Positions 1 to 7,456 of a DNA stretch of 12,780 bases are shown here, piece after piece. Source of the DNA: Limnoglobus sp. (lineage in GTDB: Bacteria > Planctomycetota > Planctomycetia > Gemmatales > Gemmataceae); the NCBI GenBank assembly GCA_025353985.1, contig JANXNT010001072.1, positions 1 to 12,780 on the forward strand, given 5' to 3'. Made by a program: the position numbers and the translations under genes. The notes below the pieces were generated by a model, which worked only from the letters and a program-made list of their open reading frames with translations, searched no databases and was not told the origin of the DNA. The stretch's first letter is position 1. Every line of letters starts with the position of its first letter.

Positions 1-1880
1 ACCTGATCGACACGCCGGGGCACGTCGATTTCACGGCAGAAGTCGAACGCAGTTTGCGCGTCCTCGATGGTGCGATTGTCGTATTCGATGGGCAAAAAGG
101 CGTCGAAGCCCAATCGGAAACCGTTTGGCGGCAGGCGAACAAATACGGCGTGCCGCGGCTCGTGTTCATCAACAAAATGGACGTCGTCGGCGCGAACTTC
201 GCGCACACACTCGAAACCATTCGCCAACGACTGACACCCGATTACGCGCTACATGGCCGACCGACGCCGGTCGTGATCCCGATCGGGTATGGCTCCGCGA
301 AGGATAGCCCCACGCCGTTTCGTGGCGTTATCGATCTCATCGAAAGCAAAGCCTATTTCTTCGATGCCGGCGACAACGGTAAGACGGTTCGCACGGCGGA
401 AATCCCCGAAGAATCACTTGCGGACTACCAGAAATATCGGGCACTGTTATTCGATGTGCTTACCGAAAAAGACGAGCAAGACCGCATCACAACGAACGTC
501 CTCGAAGGGCAAGATCCCGACCCCGTAAAGGTCCGCGAACTCGTGCGCGAACAAACGCTGTTGGGGCGAATTTATCCCGTTCTCGCCGGTAGTGGCCGCG
601 AGCATATCGGCATTCAGCCGTTACTCGATGCGGTGCTGTATTACCTGCCCAGCCCGTTGGATCGCCCGCCGGTCGTGGGTACGAACCCGAAGGGCAAGAA
701 GGAAGAGATCCGCAAGCCCGACCCGAAGGAGCCGTTCTGCGGCCTCGTTTTCAAGGCGGCGTGGCACCCGAACGGGCACCGCTTCTTCATCCGCGTTTAT
801 TCCGGTGTGCTGAAACCGAACGCCCGCGCGTTCAATCCGGGCAAGGACATCAAGGAGAACATCGCGAAGCTGTTCCACATTCACGCCGACCCGACCCGTG
901 GGCTAGAGGAAGTCGAATCGGCACCGGCGGGAGACATTGTCGCCGTCATCGGGTTGAAGGATACGACGACGGGCGACACGCTTTGCGAGACTTCGCACCC
1001 GATCTTGCTCGAAGCGATTTCGTTCGCGGAGTCGGTGGTTAGCCAGTCGATCGAACCCGAAAGCGGCGCGGACAAGGACAAGTTGGCGAACGCGCTTCAG
1101 ATGCTGCAACTCGAAGACCCGACGTTCAAAGTGAAGGTCGAGAAAGACACCGCACAAACGCTAATGAGCGGCATGGGCACGCTGCACCTCGAAGTGAAAC
1201 GCCATCGCCTCGAACGCGATTTCCGCTTGAAAGTCCGCGTCGGCAAGCCCCGCGTCAGTTTCCGCGAGATGATGAAATCGGGCAAGACGGTCGAAGTCGA
1301 AGTCGATCGTATGGGCGACAAGCAGGCGTTCGCAAAGCTCCGCGTGTCGTTCACGAACTTCAAATCCGACAAGCCGGTGATCGTGAATAACAGCGTCGCG
1401 TCGGACATTTTACCCGCGTTGTTTGCGGCCGCCGCCGAACGCGGTTTGTTCGACGCACTGCAAACGGGCGAACTCGGTTACCCGCTGATGAACGTGCAGG
1501 CGACGATCACCGACGCGAGGTTCGACCCGCAATGGAGCAGCGACGATGCGTTCACGAAAGCGGCGGTGCAAGCATATCGCGAAGCGATGGACGCGAACAT
1601 GCAGTTGATGGAACCGATCATGCGCGTGACGGTGACGACCCCGAACGACTTTATCGGCAACGTGATCGGCGACTTGAGTCAGCGCGGTGGCGAAATTGAA
1701 CGGTCCGAGTCGCAAGGTGGAAATCTAACCGAAGTCGAAGCCCGCGTGCCGCTGCGGCAGTTGTTCGATTACGCCGATCGCGTCCGCAGCCTCAGTCAGG
1801 GCCGCGCCGCCAGTACGATCGAGCCACTCACCTACGCCCCCGCCCCTGACGACGTCCGCCGCGAGATGATGGGCGAGTGA
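1..1880 (+). CDS. Elongation factor G family GTPase, 5'-truncated by the window edge
   Basis: EF-G family proteins use GTP hydrolysis on the ribosome in the cytoplasm, for tRNA-mRNA translocation or for ribosome recycling. The reading frame is open from base 3, so the start and the P-loop lie upstream; about 625 residues are visible, against about 700 for the family. Counting from codon 3-5, I see G3 DTPGH at residues 3-7, RVLDGAIVV just after it, G4 NKMD at 57-60, a G5-like GSGREH at 196-201 (usually GSA), domain II ending in GLKDTTTGDTLC, domain III GMGTLHLEVKRHRLERDF from about 390, and domains IV-V with EPIMRV and GNVIGDLSQRGG. Domain IV is divergent. The SGGRGQYG-type loop is absent, and the tip reads ARFDPQWSSDDAF, with Asp where translocating EF-G has an invariant His (E. 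coli H583). It is therefore probably a paralogue rather than the housekeeping fusA product. The family call is firm; the subfamily is uncertain. Confidence 0.93.
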   Translation, partial: LIDTPGHVDFTAEVERSLRVLDGAIVVFDGQKGVEAQSETVWRQANKYGVPRLVFINKMDVVGANFAHTLETIRQRLTPDYALHGRPTPVVIPIGYGSAKDSPTPFRGVIDLIESKAYFFDAGDNGKTVRTAEIPEESLADYQKYRALLFDVLTEKDEQDRITTNVLEGQDPDPVKVRELVREQTLLGRIYPVLAGSGREHIGIQPLLDAVLYYLPSPLDRPPVVGTNPKGKKEEIRKPDPKEPFCGLVFKAAWHPNGHRFFIRVYSGVLKPNARAFNPGKDIKENIAKLFHIHADPTRGLEEVESAPAGDIVAVIGLKDTTTGDTLCETSHPILLEAISFAESVVSQSIEPESGADKDKLANALQMLQLEDPTFKVKVEKDTAQTLMSGMGTLHLEVKRHRLERDFRLKVRVGKPRVSFREMMKSGKTVEVEVDRMGDKQAFAKLRVSFTNFKSDKPVIVNNSVASDILPALFAAAAERGLFDALQTGELGYPLMNVQATITDARFDPQWSSDDAFTKAAVQAYREAMDANMQLMEPIMRVTVTTPNDFIGNVIGDLSQRGGEIERSESQGGNLTEVEARVPLRQLFDYADRVRSLSQGRAASTIEPLTYAPAPDDVRREMMGE

Positions 1881-1883
1881 GGT

Positions 1884-2582
1884 TTACGCGAGGTCGAACA
1901 GCAGCACCTCGCCTGCCTCGATTCCTTCGATTCGGATCGTCGGTTCGTCTTCGATTGCAATCGCATCACCGGCGGATAGCGAATGGCCGTTCACGTTCAC
2001 CGAACCATCAATGAGATGCAGCCACGCGGCGCGTTTCGATGCGAGTGAATGCGTTCGCACATCGCCCGCGGTTAACCGCGTTGCCAGCAAAATCATGTCT
2101 TGATGGACCGTCAACGAATCGTCGCGACCATCGATTGAAGCGATCGTTTGCCAACTCCCGGTTTTACCCTCGGCAGGGAACAACTTTTGCTCGTACTCTG
2201 GCTTGTGCCCCTTGCGATCCGGCATCACCCAGATTTGCAGCAAATGAACCGCTTCGGTTTCGGACGGGTTGAACTCACTATGAACCACGCCCGTGCCGGC
2301 GGTCATCTTTTGCCATTCGCCGGGGCGGATAGTGGTGCCGTTGCCCATGCTGTCGCGATGCGCGAGTTCGCCAGTGAGAACGCACGTGAGAATTTCCATG
2401 TCGCGGTGCGGGTGCGAAGGGAATCCGCCACCTACCGCAATGCGGTCGTCGTTTAAGACGCGGAGTGTGCGAAACGACTGATGCGCACGATCGTGATAGT
2501 CGCCGAAAGCAAACGAGTGACGGCTATCCAGCCAACCGAAATCGGTAATACCTCGCTCGCCTGCACGCCGGATGCGGATCAT
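1884..2582 (-). CDS. Pirin family bicupin (YhhW-type, quercetin 2,3-dioxygenase-like)
   Basis: This 232-residue protein has the length and layout of E. coli YhhW, a two-cupin pirin that binds a metal and can open the flavonol quercetin with dioxygen. The N-terminal cupin has SRHSFAFGDYHD at 20-31 and the four metal ligands exactly where YhhW has them: H57 and H59 in HPHRDMEI, and H101 and E103 in GTGVVHSE. The C-terminal cupin (about 150-232) lacks a full ligand set, as usual in this subfamily. The ATG at 2582 is preceded by a strong Shine-Dalgarno, GGAGGGG (complement of 2588-2594), five bases upstream. No signal peptide is present, so it should be cytoplasmic. It ends 3 bases from the EF-G stop and is transcribed away from rpiA. 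The physiological substrate of bacterial pirins is generally unknown, so the quercetinase label is family-level only. Confidence 0.93.
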   Translation of the reverse strand: MIRIRRAGERGITDFGWLDSRHSFAFGDYHDRAHQSFRTLRVLNDDRIAVGGGFPSHPHRDMEILTCVLTGELAHRDSMGNGTTIRPGEWQKMTAGTGVVHSEFNPSETEAVHLLQIWVMPDRKGHKPEYEQKLFPAEGKTGSWQTIASIDGRDDSLTVHQDMILLATRLTAGDVRTHSLASKRAAWLHLIDGSVNVNGHSLSAGDAIAIEDEPTIRIEGIEAGEVLLFDLA

Positions 2583-2678
2583 AATTGCCCCTCCGTAAGG
2601 TGTATCCTCACGAAGATACTCAAAGGGCGAAACGGCCTTACAGTTCCGAACTCACCGCAACCGATCAACGCCACGAGC

Positions 2679-2717
2679 CGTCACTTGTTTACGCGCTAAG
2701 CGTCACTTGCCCGCGCT
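2679..2717. repeat. Imperfect short direct repeat in the pirin/rpiA divergent spacer
   Basis: CGTCACTTG occurs at 2679-2687 and again at 2701-2709, and each copy is followed by CGCGCT (2692-2697 and 2712-2717). The start-to-start distance is 22 bases, about two helical turns, inside the spacer between two divergent genes. That arrangement would suit an operator, but the repeat is short and could be chance. I see no convincing -35/-10 pair in this spacer on either strand. Confidence 0.3.
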
Positions 2718-2801
2718 CTGGCAAATCGTTTCTGCCAATCCACTTTCGTTGCACATTCGCTATCGTTAACGGAAACCCGTTCACGTAAAGCGAGAGCGAT
2801 C

Positions 2802-3476
2802 ATGACCAACGTCGATGTGGCACTTCGGCTCGTCACCGATGGCATGACTCTAGGGCTTGGCTCGGGGGCGGCGTCGGAGCGATTTTTGCGTGGCCTCGGC
2901 GATCGCGTACGGGCGGGGCTGAAGGTCGCCGGCGTGCCGACCTCAAACAAGATTGCGGCGATGGCGACTTCGCTCGGCATCCCGCTCGTCGAACTCGGCA
3001 ACACGTTGCCGCTCGACTACACATTCGATGGGGCCGATGAAGTCGACGCGAAACTGAACATGATCAAAGGCTATGGCCGGGCGCTCGTTCGCGAGAAGAT
3101 CGTGGCGGCCGCGTCGAAAAAGCTCGTGATTCTAATCGGCCCAGAACGCATTGCGGAGAAGCGCGTCGGCAAACTCGGTTCGCGCGGCAAACTGCCGATC
3201 GAAGTGCTTTCGTTCGCGGTGAAGTTCGTGCAACATCGCTTGATGGCGCTCGGAATGCCATCGGAAATACTTTCGGAAAATGGCAGCCCGGTACTTTCCG
3301 ATAACGGCAACCCGATCTTGCACGCGCTCGTAAAGCCGATCGCGAATGTCGTCGAACTCGATGCCCTTTTGCAAGCGATACCCGGCGTCGTTGGCACCGG
3401 TTTGTTCCTCGGCATGGCCGATCTCGTGCTCGTTCAAGATGGCGATATCGTCCATGAACTCCGCCGCACGCTATAA
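2802..3476 (+). CDS. rpiA: Ribose-5-phosphate isomerase A
   Basis: RpiA interconverts ribose 5-phosphate and ribulose 5-phosphate in the non-oxidative pentose phosphate pathway, in the cytoplasm. The 224-residue protein is close to the usual length (E. coli 219). The catalytic residues keep family spacing: D76 and D79 in FDGADEVD, K89 in the KG loop and E98 in VREK, equivalent to E. coli D81, D84, K94 and E103. The C-terminus has the typical AIPGVVGTGLF. Two loops differ from the textbook form. The phosphate loop is GLGSGAAS rather than GxGTGSTA, and the KGGGAAL loop is KGYGRAL. The ATG at 2802 is the only ATG, GTG or TTG in frame after the stop at 2697-2699, and the N-terminus is about five residues shorter than in E. 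coli. A weak GAG-type Shine-Dalgarno precedes it. It may be co-transcribed with the lipoprotein gene 109 bases downstream, although a hairpin lies between them. Confidence 0.92.
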   Translation: MTNVDVALRLVTDGMTLGLGSGAASERFLRGLGDRVRAGLKVAGVPTSNKIAAMATSLGIPLVELGNTLPLDYTFDGADEVDAKLNMIKGYGRALVREKIVAAASKKLVILIGPERIAEKRVGKLGSRGKLPIEVLSFAVKFVQHRLMALGMPSEILSENGSPVLSDNGNPILHALVKPIANVVELDALLQAIPGVVGTGLFLGMADLVLVQDGDIVHELRRTL

Positions 3477-3496
3477 TTAACCGAAAGCACTGTCTT

Positions 3497-3527
3497 GCAA
3501 TCTCGCGTTGACGCGATGCGAGATTGT
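3497..3527 (+). terminator. Hairpin downstream of rpiA (possible terminator or mRNA 3' end)
   Basis: GCAATCTCGC at 3497-3506 pairs with GCGAGATTGT at 3518-3527: nine Watson-Crick pairs plus a closing G-T, around an 11-base loop. It starts 20 bases after the rpiA stop. There is no T-tract after it, so it is not a classical intrinsic terminator. It may be a weak terminator, a 3'-end stabiliser or a processing site between rpiA and the lipoprotein gene. An alternative small stem, CGCG-TTGA-CGCG, lies inside it. Confidence 0.4.
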
Positions 3528-3574
3528 GCGGACAATACTACCAGCCCACCACCGCCGCTCATCGGCTGCTGAAC

Positions 3575-3579
3575 AAGGT
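3575..3579 (+). promoter_or_regulatory. Shine-Dalgarno site fixing the lipoprotein start
   Basis: AAGGT at 3575-3579 lies six bases before the ATG at 3586. It supports that start over the in-frame upstream ATG at 3508, because only the 3586 start places a lipoprotein signal sequence at the N-terminus. Confidence 0.6.
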
Positions 3580-3585
3580 ACATTC

Positions 3586-4185
3586 ATGCGAATCTTCACG
3601 GCAATCGTCGTCGTTGCGTTGTCCACGCTCATTGGCTGCGGTGATTCGGACAAGACGAAAACTTACACCGTACCCAAAGCCGACGACACCAAACCCGCAG
3701 ACGCCGCTGTAGGTGGCGTGGCAACGACAGGCGATTTTCGGATTGTCGGGGCGATCTTCCCGAGCGACGAACCGCAATGGTTCTTCAAACTGGGCGGAAA
3801 GTCCGACGCACTCGCACCGTATGCCGCCGATCTCGAAAAGATGTTCAAGACCGTGCGCTTTCCCAAAGGGTTGAAGGAACTCCCCGAGTGGGATCTGCCC
3901 GCAGGCTGGAAGAACGCGGGTGAGAATCGCGCCAAAATGGCCGCCGAGACGATCCAGTTCGGCCCCCCCGATAGCCCTTTCCTCATGACCGTGACGCCCG
4001 CAATGGGTGGCATGGCAGCGAACGTCGCACGTTGGGCCGGCCAAGTCGGCGTCAAGAACTTCACACCCGAAAAAATGGGACTGTACACGAAAGAGATCGA
4101 GGCGAAGAACGTTAAAGGATTGATGGTCGACATGAGCGGCCCGACGAATCCGGTGATGGGCGGTCGGCCGATGATGCCAAAATAA
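3586..4185 (+). CDS. Predicted lipoprotein of a planctomycete-type family, function unknown
   Basis: A 199-residue exported lipoprotein. MRIFTAIVVVALSTLIGC gives a charged start, a hydrophobic core and a lipobox L15-I16-G17-C18, followed by a polar linker rich in K, D, T and P. The mature part contains QWFFKLGG at 64-71, PEWDLPAGW at 100-108, and GGMAANVARWAGQVG at 141-155. From memory, the W-FK-x-G and GG-x-x-ANV-x-RW-x-x-Q pattern recurs in short planctomycete and verrucomicrobial envelope proteins, often beside cytochrome c assembly genes; I cannot search to confirm it. The next gene, 43 bases downstream on the same strand, is the ResB-CcsA cytochrome c synthase, so an operon and a role near cytochrome biogenesis or electron transport are plausible inferences. 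The ATG at 3586 is preferred to 3508 because of the lipobox and the Shine-Dalgarno. The function is not known. Confidence 0.8.
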   Translation: MRIFTAIVVVALSTLIGCGDSDKTKTYTVPKADDTKPADAAVGGVATTGDFRIVGAIFPSDEPQWFFKLGGKSDALAPYAADLEKMFKTVRFPKGLKELPEWDLPAGWKNAGENRAKMAAETIQFGPPDSPFLMTVTPAMGGMAANVARWAGQVGVKNFTPEKMGLYTKEIEAKNVKGLMVDMSGPTNPVMGGRPMMPK

Positions 4186-4228
4186 TGTGTCGAACTCTCT
4201 CTCGTGACAACACGTAAGGCACACACAA

Positions 4229-7200
4229 ATGACAAACGATACTCTCGATACGCCCGTGAAAACGAAGTCAAAAACGTCGCTTTGGAATCAGATCAAATCC
4301 GTTCTGAAACCATTAGCTTCGTTGCAGTTGACGATTGTGCTGTTCAGCCTGTCGCTCATCCTCGTGTTCTTCGGCACTCTCGCGCAGATGAACAACGGCA
4401 TCTGGACGGTCGTCGATAAATATTTCTGGTCGATGTTTGTCTGGATCGAACTCGATCTCGTCGTGAAGTTCATGCAAGTGTTCTTCTGGTTCCCCAAAAC
4501 CTGGACACTGCCGTCGTACGTCGCACTCCCCTTCCCGGCGGGTAAGCTCATCGGCTTCGCGATGTTGACGAACCTGCTAGCGGCGCACCTCACGCGATTC
4601 CGCTTAACCTGGAAGCGCTCAGGGGTGATGATTATCCACGCGGGCCTGATCTTGCTATTCGTCGGCGAAGCGATCACGCGAATGAAACAAGTCGAGCAAC
4701 GTATGGTGATCGACGAAGGGCAGACGGTCCACTTTGCCGAAGATACGCGCACATACGAATTCTCGTTCGAGGATAAGTCTGCGAAAGACGTCGATACGGT
4801 CGTGGTGATTCCGGAAGTCCGCATCCATATCGGCGAGCGATTCGCGGACCCGCAATTGCCCGTCGATCTAGAGATTGTCAGTTACTACAAGAACTCCGAT
4901 ATGCGTGCCGTCGAGCCGGGCGACAAGAACCCGGCCACGGCAGGGCAAGGCCTCACGGACATCGTCGAGTATCGCCCGGAAGTATCGGGTGTCAGCACCG
5001 AACAGAAGATCGATCTGCCGTCCGCCTACGTGACGATGTTCCGCAAAGGCACCGAGGAATCGCTCGGGACGTACTTGCTTTCGCGGTACCACAAACCCGA
5101 CACGCTTGTGGTCGATGGCAAAAACTACTTGATCGCGCTCCGAAACACGCGATACTACAAGCCGTTCAGCGTTCACCTGAATAAATTCAGTTTCGACCGT
5201 TACATGGGTACGAACAAGCCCAAGAATTATTCGAGCGACATTCGACTCGTCGATACCGCGAATGAGGTCGATCGCGAGCACCGCATCGCGATGAACGAAC
5301 CGCTCCGCTACGGCGGCGAGACGTTTTACCAGGGTGGCTTCGACGACAAAACCGAAACGACGACAATCCTGCAAGTGGTACGCAACCCCGGCTGGCTGAT
5401 CCCGTACATCTCGTGCGTGATGGTCTCGCTCGGCATGACGATCCACTTCGGGATCTACCTGATCGCATTCCTACGCAAGGTTCGGGTCGCCGAATTCAGC
5501 CAACTGATGAAGGCATCCAAAACGGAATACGTGCCAAAAACGGGCACCGCACGCTACCTTCCGTGGCTTGGCGTCGGGCTTGCCCTCGTGTTTGTACTGT
5601 ATTCGATTAGTAAAATGTCGCCCGCCACGCAGCCGTACAACTTGAAGGGCCTCGGGCAGATTCCCGTCGTCGATGGTGGCCGCGTTAAACCGCTCGATAC
5701 CGTGGCCCGCGTGAGTCTGCGTTCGATCAGCGCCCGCGAAACCGTCAAAGACGAGAACGATGTCGAACGACCCGCGATCCAGTGGTTGCTCGATGTGATG
5801 ACGAGCGGTGGCCCAGATAAGAAAGGGGCCGCGTGGAAGTATAAGGTGTTCAAAATCGAGAACGACCAAGTGCTCGCCTTACTCAAACTCCAGCCGCGGA
5901 GAGGGTTGTTGTACTCACTCGAAGAGTTCGGCGAGAATGCGGAACAACTCATGAAAGTGGCGAGCGCCTCGCAGAAGAAGCGGGTCGAAAAGCGCGATCT
6001 CTACGATGTGAAACTCATCGAAGTCGCCGAACGCATCAAAGTGTATATCGAACTTTCGACCGTGAACGCACCGATGAACATCGCACCATCGGGAGAGAAT
6101 CCGAAGTGGTCGACGCTGCCAGACGCACTCGAAAAGTACCGCGATACGGCCAAAGCATTCGTCACCGAGAAAAGCGGACTCGCGCTCGACGACATTGAAA
6201 AGCTACCGAAACAAGAACAGGAATTCGTCTCGCAGTTGTTCCGCGAGAAGATGATCGAACTCTCGTCGGCCTCGCCGTCAATCTCGTTCTGGACGGGGAT
6301 CATCCAGGCGTACCGCAACAATAAGCCAGACGACTTCAACAAGTTAATTGAAGACTATTCGAAAAAGACTGCCGTCCCCGGTATGAGCCTCGCGCGAACG
6401 CAACTCGAGACGATGTACAACGGCTTCGCGCCGTTCTACGTCTGCCTCGTCCTGTACATCGGTGCGGTTTTGCTCTGTATCGCAAGTTGGTTCGGTTGCA
6501 CGGACGAACTGCGTCAGGCTGCATTCCGAATGTTGATCCTGACGGCCGCGATTCACTTCGTCGCTCTGATCGCCCGCATGTATTTGCAAGAACGTTGGCT
6601 CGTCTTCGTTACGAACCTTTACTCGTCTTCGATCTTCATCGGCTTCGGCTGCGTGTTGCTCGGGATACTGCTCGAACGGCTGTACCCCATCGGCATCGGC
6701 AATCTGCTCGGTGCAACGCTCGGCGTGGCCACCACGATCGTTTCGCACCAAATCGGTGCGAGTGGCGACACGCTCGAAATGATGCAAGCCGTGCTCGATA
6801 CGAACTTCTGGCTCGCTACCCACGTAACGTGCGTGACCTTCGGCTATACCGCCACATTCGTCGCCGGTGCGCTCGGCGTCATCTACGTGATTGCCGGCAT
6901 TTTCACACGCTCGATCAATCCGGAAGCGAACAAGGCGTTCGGTAAAATGCTATATGGCGTCGTCTGTTTCGCCACGCTGCTCAGCCTCGTGGGGACCGTG
7001 CTCGGCGGTATCTGGGCGGATCAATCGTGGGGTCGTTTCTGGGGCTGGGATCCCAAAGAGAACGGTGCGATTTTAATCGTAATCTGGAACGCGCTCATTC
7101 TGCATTCGCGATGGGCCGGCCTCGTCAAAACTCGCGGCATCGCACTGCTCGCCATTGTCGGCAGCATGATTACCGTCTGGAGTTGGTTCGGTACTAACCA

Positions 7201-7372
7201 ACTCGGCATCGGTCTCCACGCCTACGGCTTCGACAACACGCTTGCACTCGTCTGCACCGGCCTCTGGGTGTCGCACGCGATGCTATTAGCCATCGGCTTG
7301 ATTCCAACGCAACACTGGATGAGTTTCGCAAAAGCACCCGAAGTCTCCAGCAACAAGCCGCGCAAACAGTAA
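4229..7372 (+). CDS. Fused ResB-CcsA (CcsBA) System II cytochrome c synthase
   Basis: This integral membrane enzyme exports heme and attaches it covalently to the CXXCH motifs of secreted apocytochromes. Residues 1-420 form the ResB/CcsB half, with membrane segments near 33-50, 104-120, 133-150 and 389-413 around a large extracytoplasmic domain (about 150-385). Residues 731-1030 form the CcsA half, with the heme-handling WWD signature WGRFWGWDPKENG at 934-946. The four histidines of the family are present: H137 (MIIHAGL) and H959 (LILHSRW) in membrane helices, and H865 (ATHVT) and H997 (GLHAYG) flanking the WWD loop on the outer face. Between the halves, a segment of about 250 residues (471-720) starts IPVVDGGRVKPLDTVAR, a motif I recall from large fused synthases. 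At 1047 residues it is in the range of such fusions. The ATG at 4229 has AAGG nine bases upstream. It is followed by a strong hairpin. Confidence 0.95.
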   Translation: MTNDTLDTPVKTKSKTSLWNQIKSVLKPLASLQLTIVLFSLSLILVFFGTLAQMNNGIWTVVDKYFWSMFVWIELDLVVKFMQVFFWFPKTWTLPSYVALPFPAGKLIGFAMLTNLLAAHLTRFRLTWKRSGVMIIHAGLILLFVGEAITRMKQVEQRMVIDEGQTVHFAEDTRTYEFSFEDKSAKDVDTVVVIPEVRIHIGERFADPQLPVDLEIVSYYKNSDMRAVEPGDKNPATAGQGLTDIVEYRPEVSGVSTEQKIDLPSAYVTMFRKGTEESLGTYLLSRYHKPDTLVVDGKNYLIALRNTRYYKPFSVHLNKFSFDRYMGTNKPKNYSSDIRLVDTANEVDREHRIAMNEPLRYGGETFYQGGFDDKTETTTILQVVRNPGWLIPYISCVMVSLGMTIHFGIYLIAFLRKVRVAEFSQLMKASKTEYVPKTGTARYLPWLGVGLALVFVLYSISKMSPATQPYNLKGLGQIPVVDGGRVKPLDTVARVSLRSISARETVKDENDVERPAIQWLLDVMTSGGPDKKGAAWKYKVFKIENDQVLALLKLQPRRGLLYSLEEFGENAEQLMKVASASQKKRVEKRDLYDVKLIEVAERIKVYIELSTVNAPMNIAPSGENPKWSTLPDALEKYRDTAKAFVTEKSGLALDDIEKLPKQEQEFVSQLFREKMIELSSASPSISFWTGIIQAYRNNKPDDFNKLIEDYSKKTAVPGMSLARTQLETMYNGFAPFYVCLVLYIGAVLLCIASWFGCTDELRQAAFRMLILTAAIHFVALIARMYLQERWLVFVTNLYSSSIFIGFGCVLLGILLERLYPIGIGNLLGATLGVATTIVSHQIGASGDTLEMMQAVLDTNFWLATHVTCVTFGYTATFVAGALGVIYVIAGIFTRSINPEANKAFGKMLYGVVCFATLLSLVGTVLGGIWADQSWGRFWGWDPKENGAILIVIWNALILHSRWAGLVKTRGIALLAIVGSMITVWSWFGTNQLGIGLHAYGFDNTLALVCTGLWVSHAMLLAIGLIPTQHWMSFAKAPEVSSNKPRKQ

Positions 7373-7381
7373 CCCCCGCAA

Positions 7382-7405
7382 GCCCAGCGACAACCGTCGC
7401 TGGGC
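7382..7405 (+). terminator. Intrinsic-type terminator hairpin after ccsBA
   Basis: GCCCAGCGAC at 7382-7391 and GTCGCTGGGC at 7396-7405 form a perfect 10-bp stem with an AACC loop, followed by GTTTCC. It starts nine bases after the ccsBA stop, between two convergent genes. The short T-run lies only on the plus side, so it probably acts mainly for ccsBA. The stem could also block read-through from the opposing operon. Confidence 0.75.
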
Positions 7406-7456
7406 GTTTCCTGATTCGTGTGGAATGTTTAAGGTGATTGACTGAAAGTCACGATC

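Noticed and set aside
54..56. TTG at 54 as the EF-G start
   Set aside because: The frame is open to base 3 and encodes the G3 motif DTPGH upstream of it, so the gene begins outside the window.
2696..3004. 102-codon minus-strand open frame over the rpiA start
   Set aside because: Ser/Arg/Pro-rich antisense of rpiA with no ribosome-binding site or domain.
3508..3585. Upstream start that would lengthen the lipoprotein by 26 residues
   Set aside because: It would bury the lipoprotein signal peptide inside the protein, and it starts inside the loop of the post-rpiA hairpin. The ATG at 3586 has a Shine-Dalgarno and a correct lipobox.
3559..4271. Two long minus-strand open frames opposite the lipoprotein gene
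   Set aside because: Cys/His-rich or Ser/Pro-rich sequences without domains; they are shadows of the lipoprotein and of the ccsBA start.
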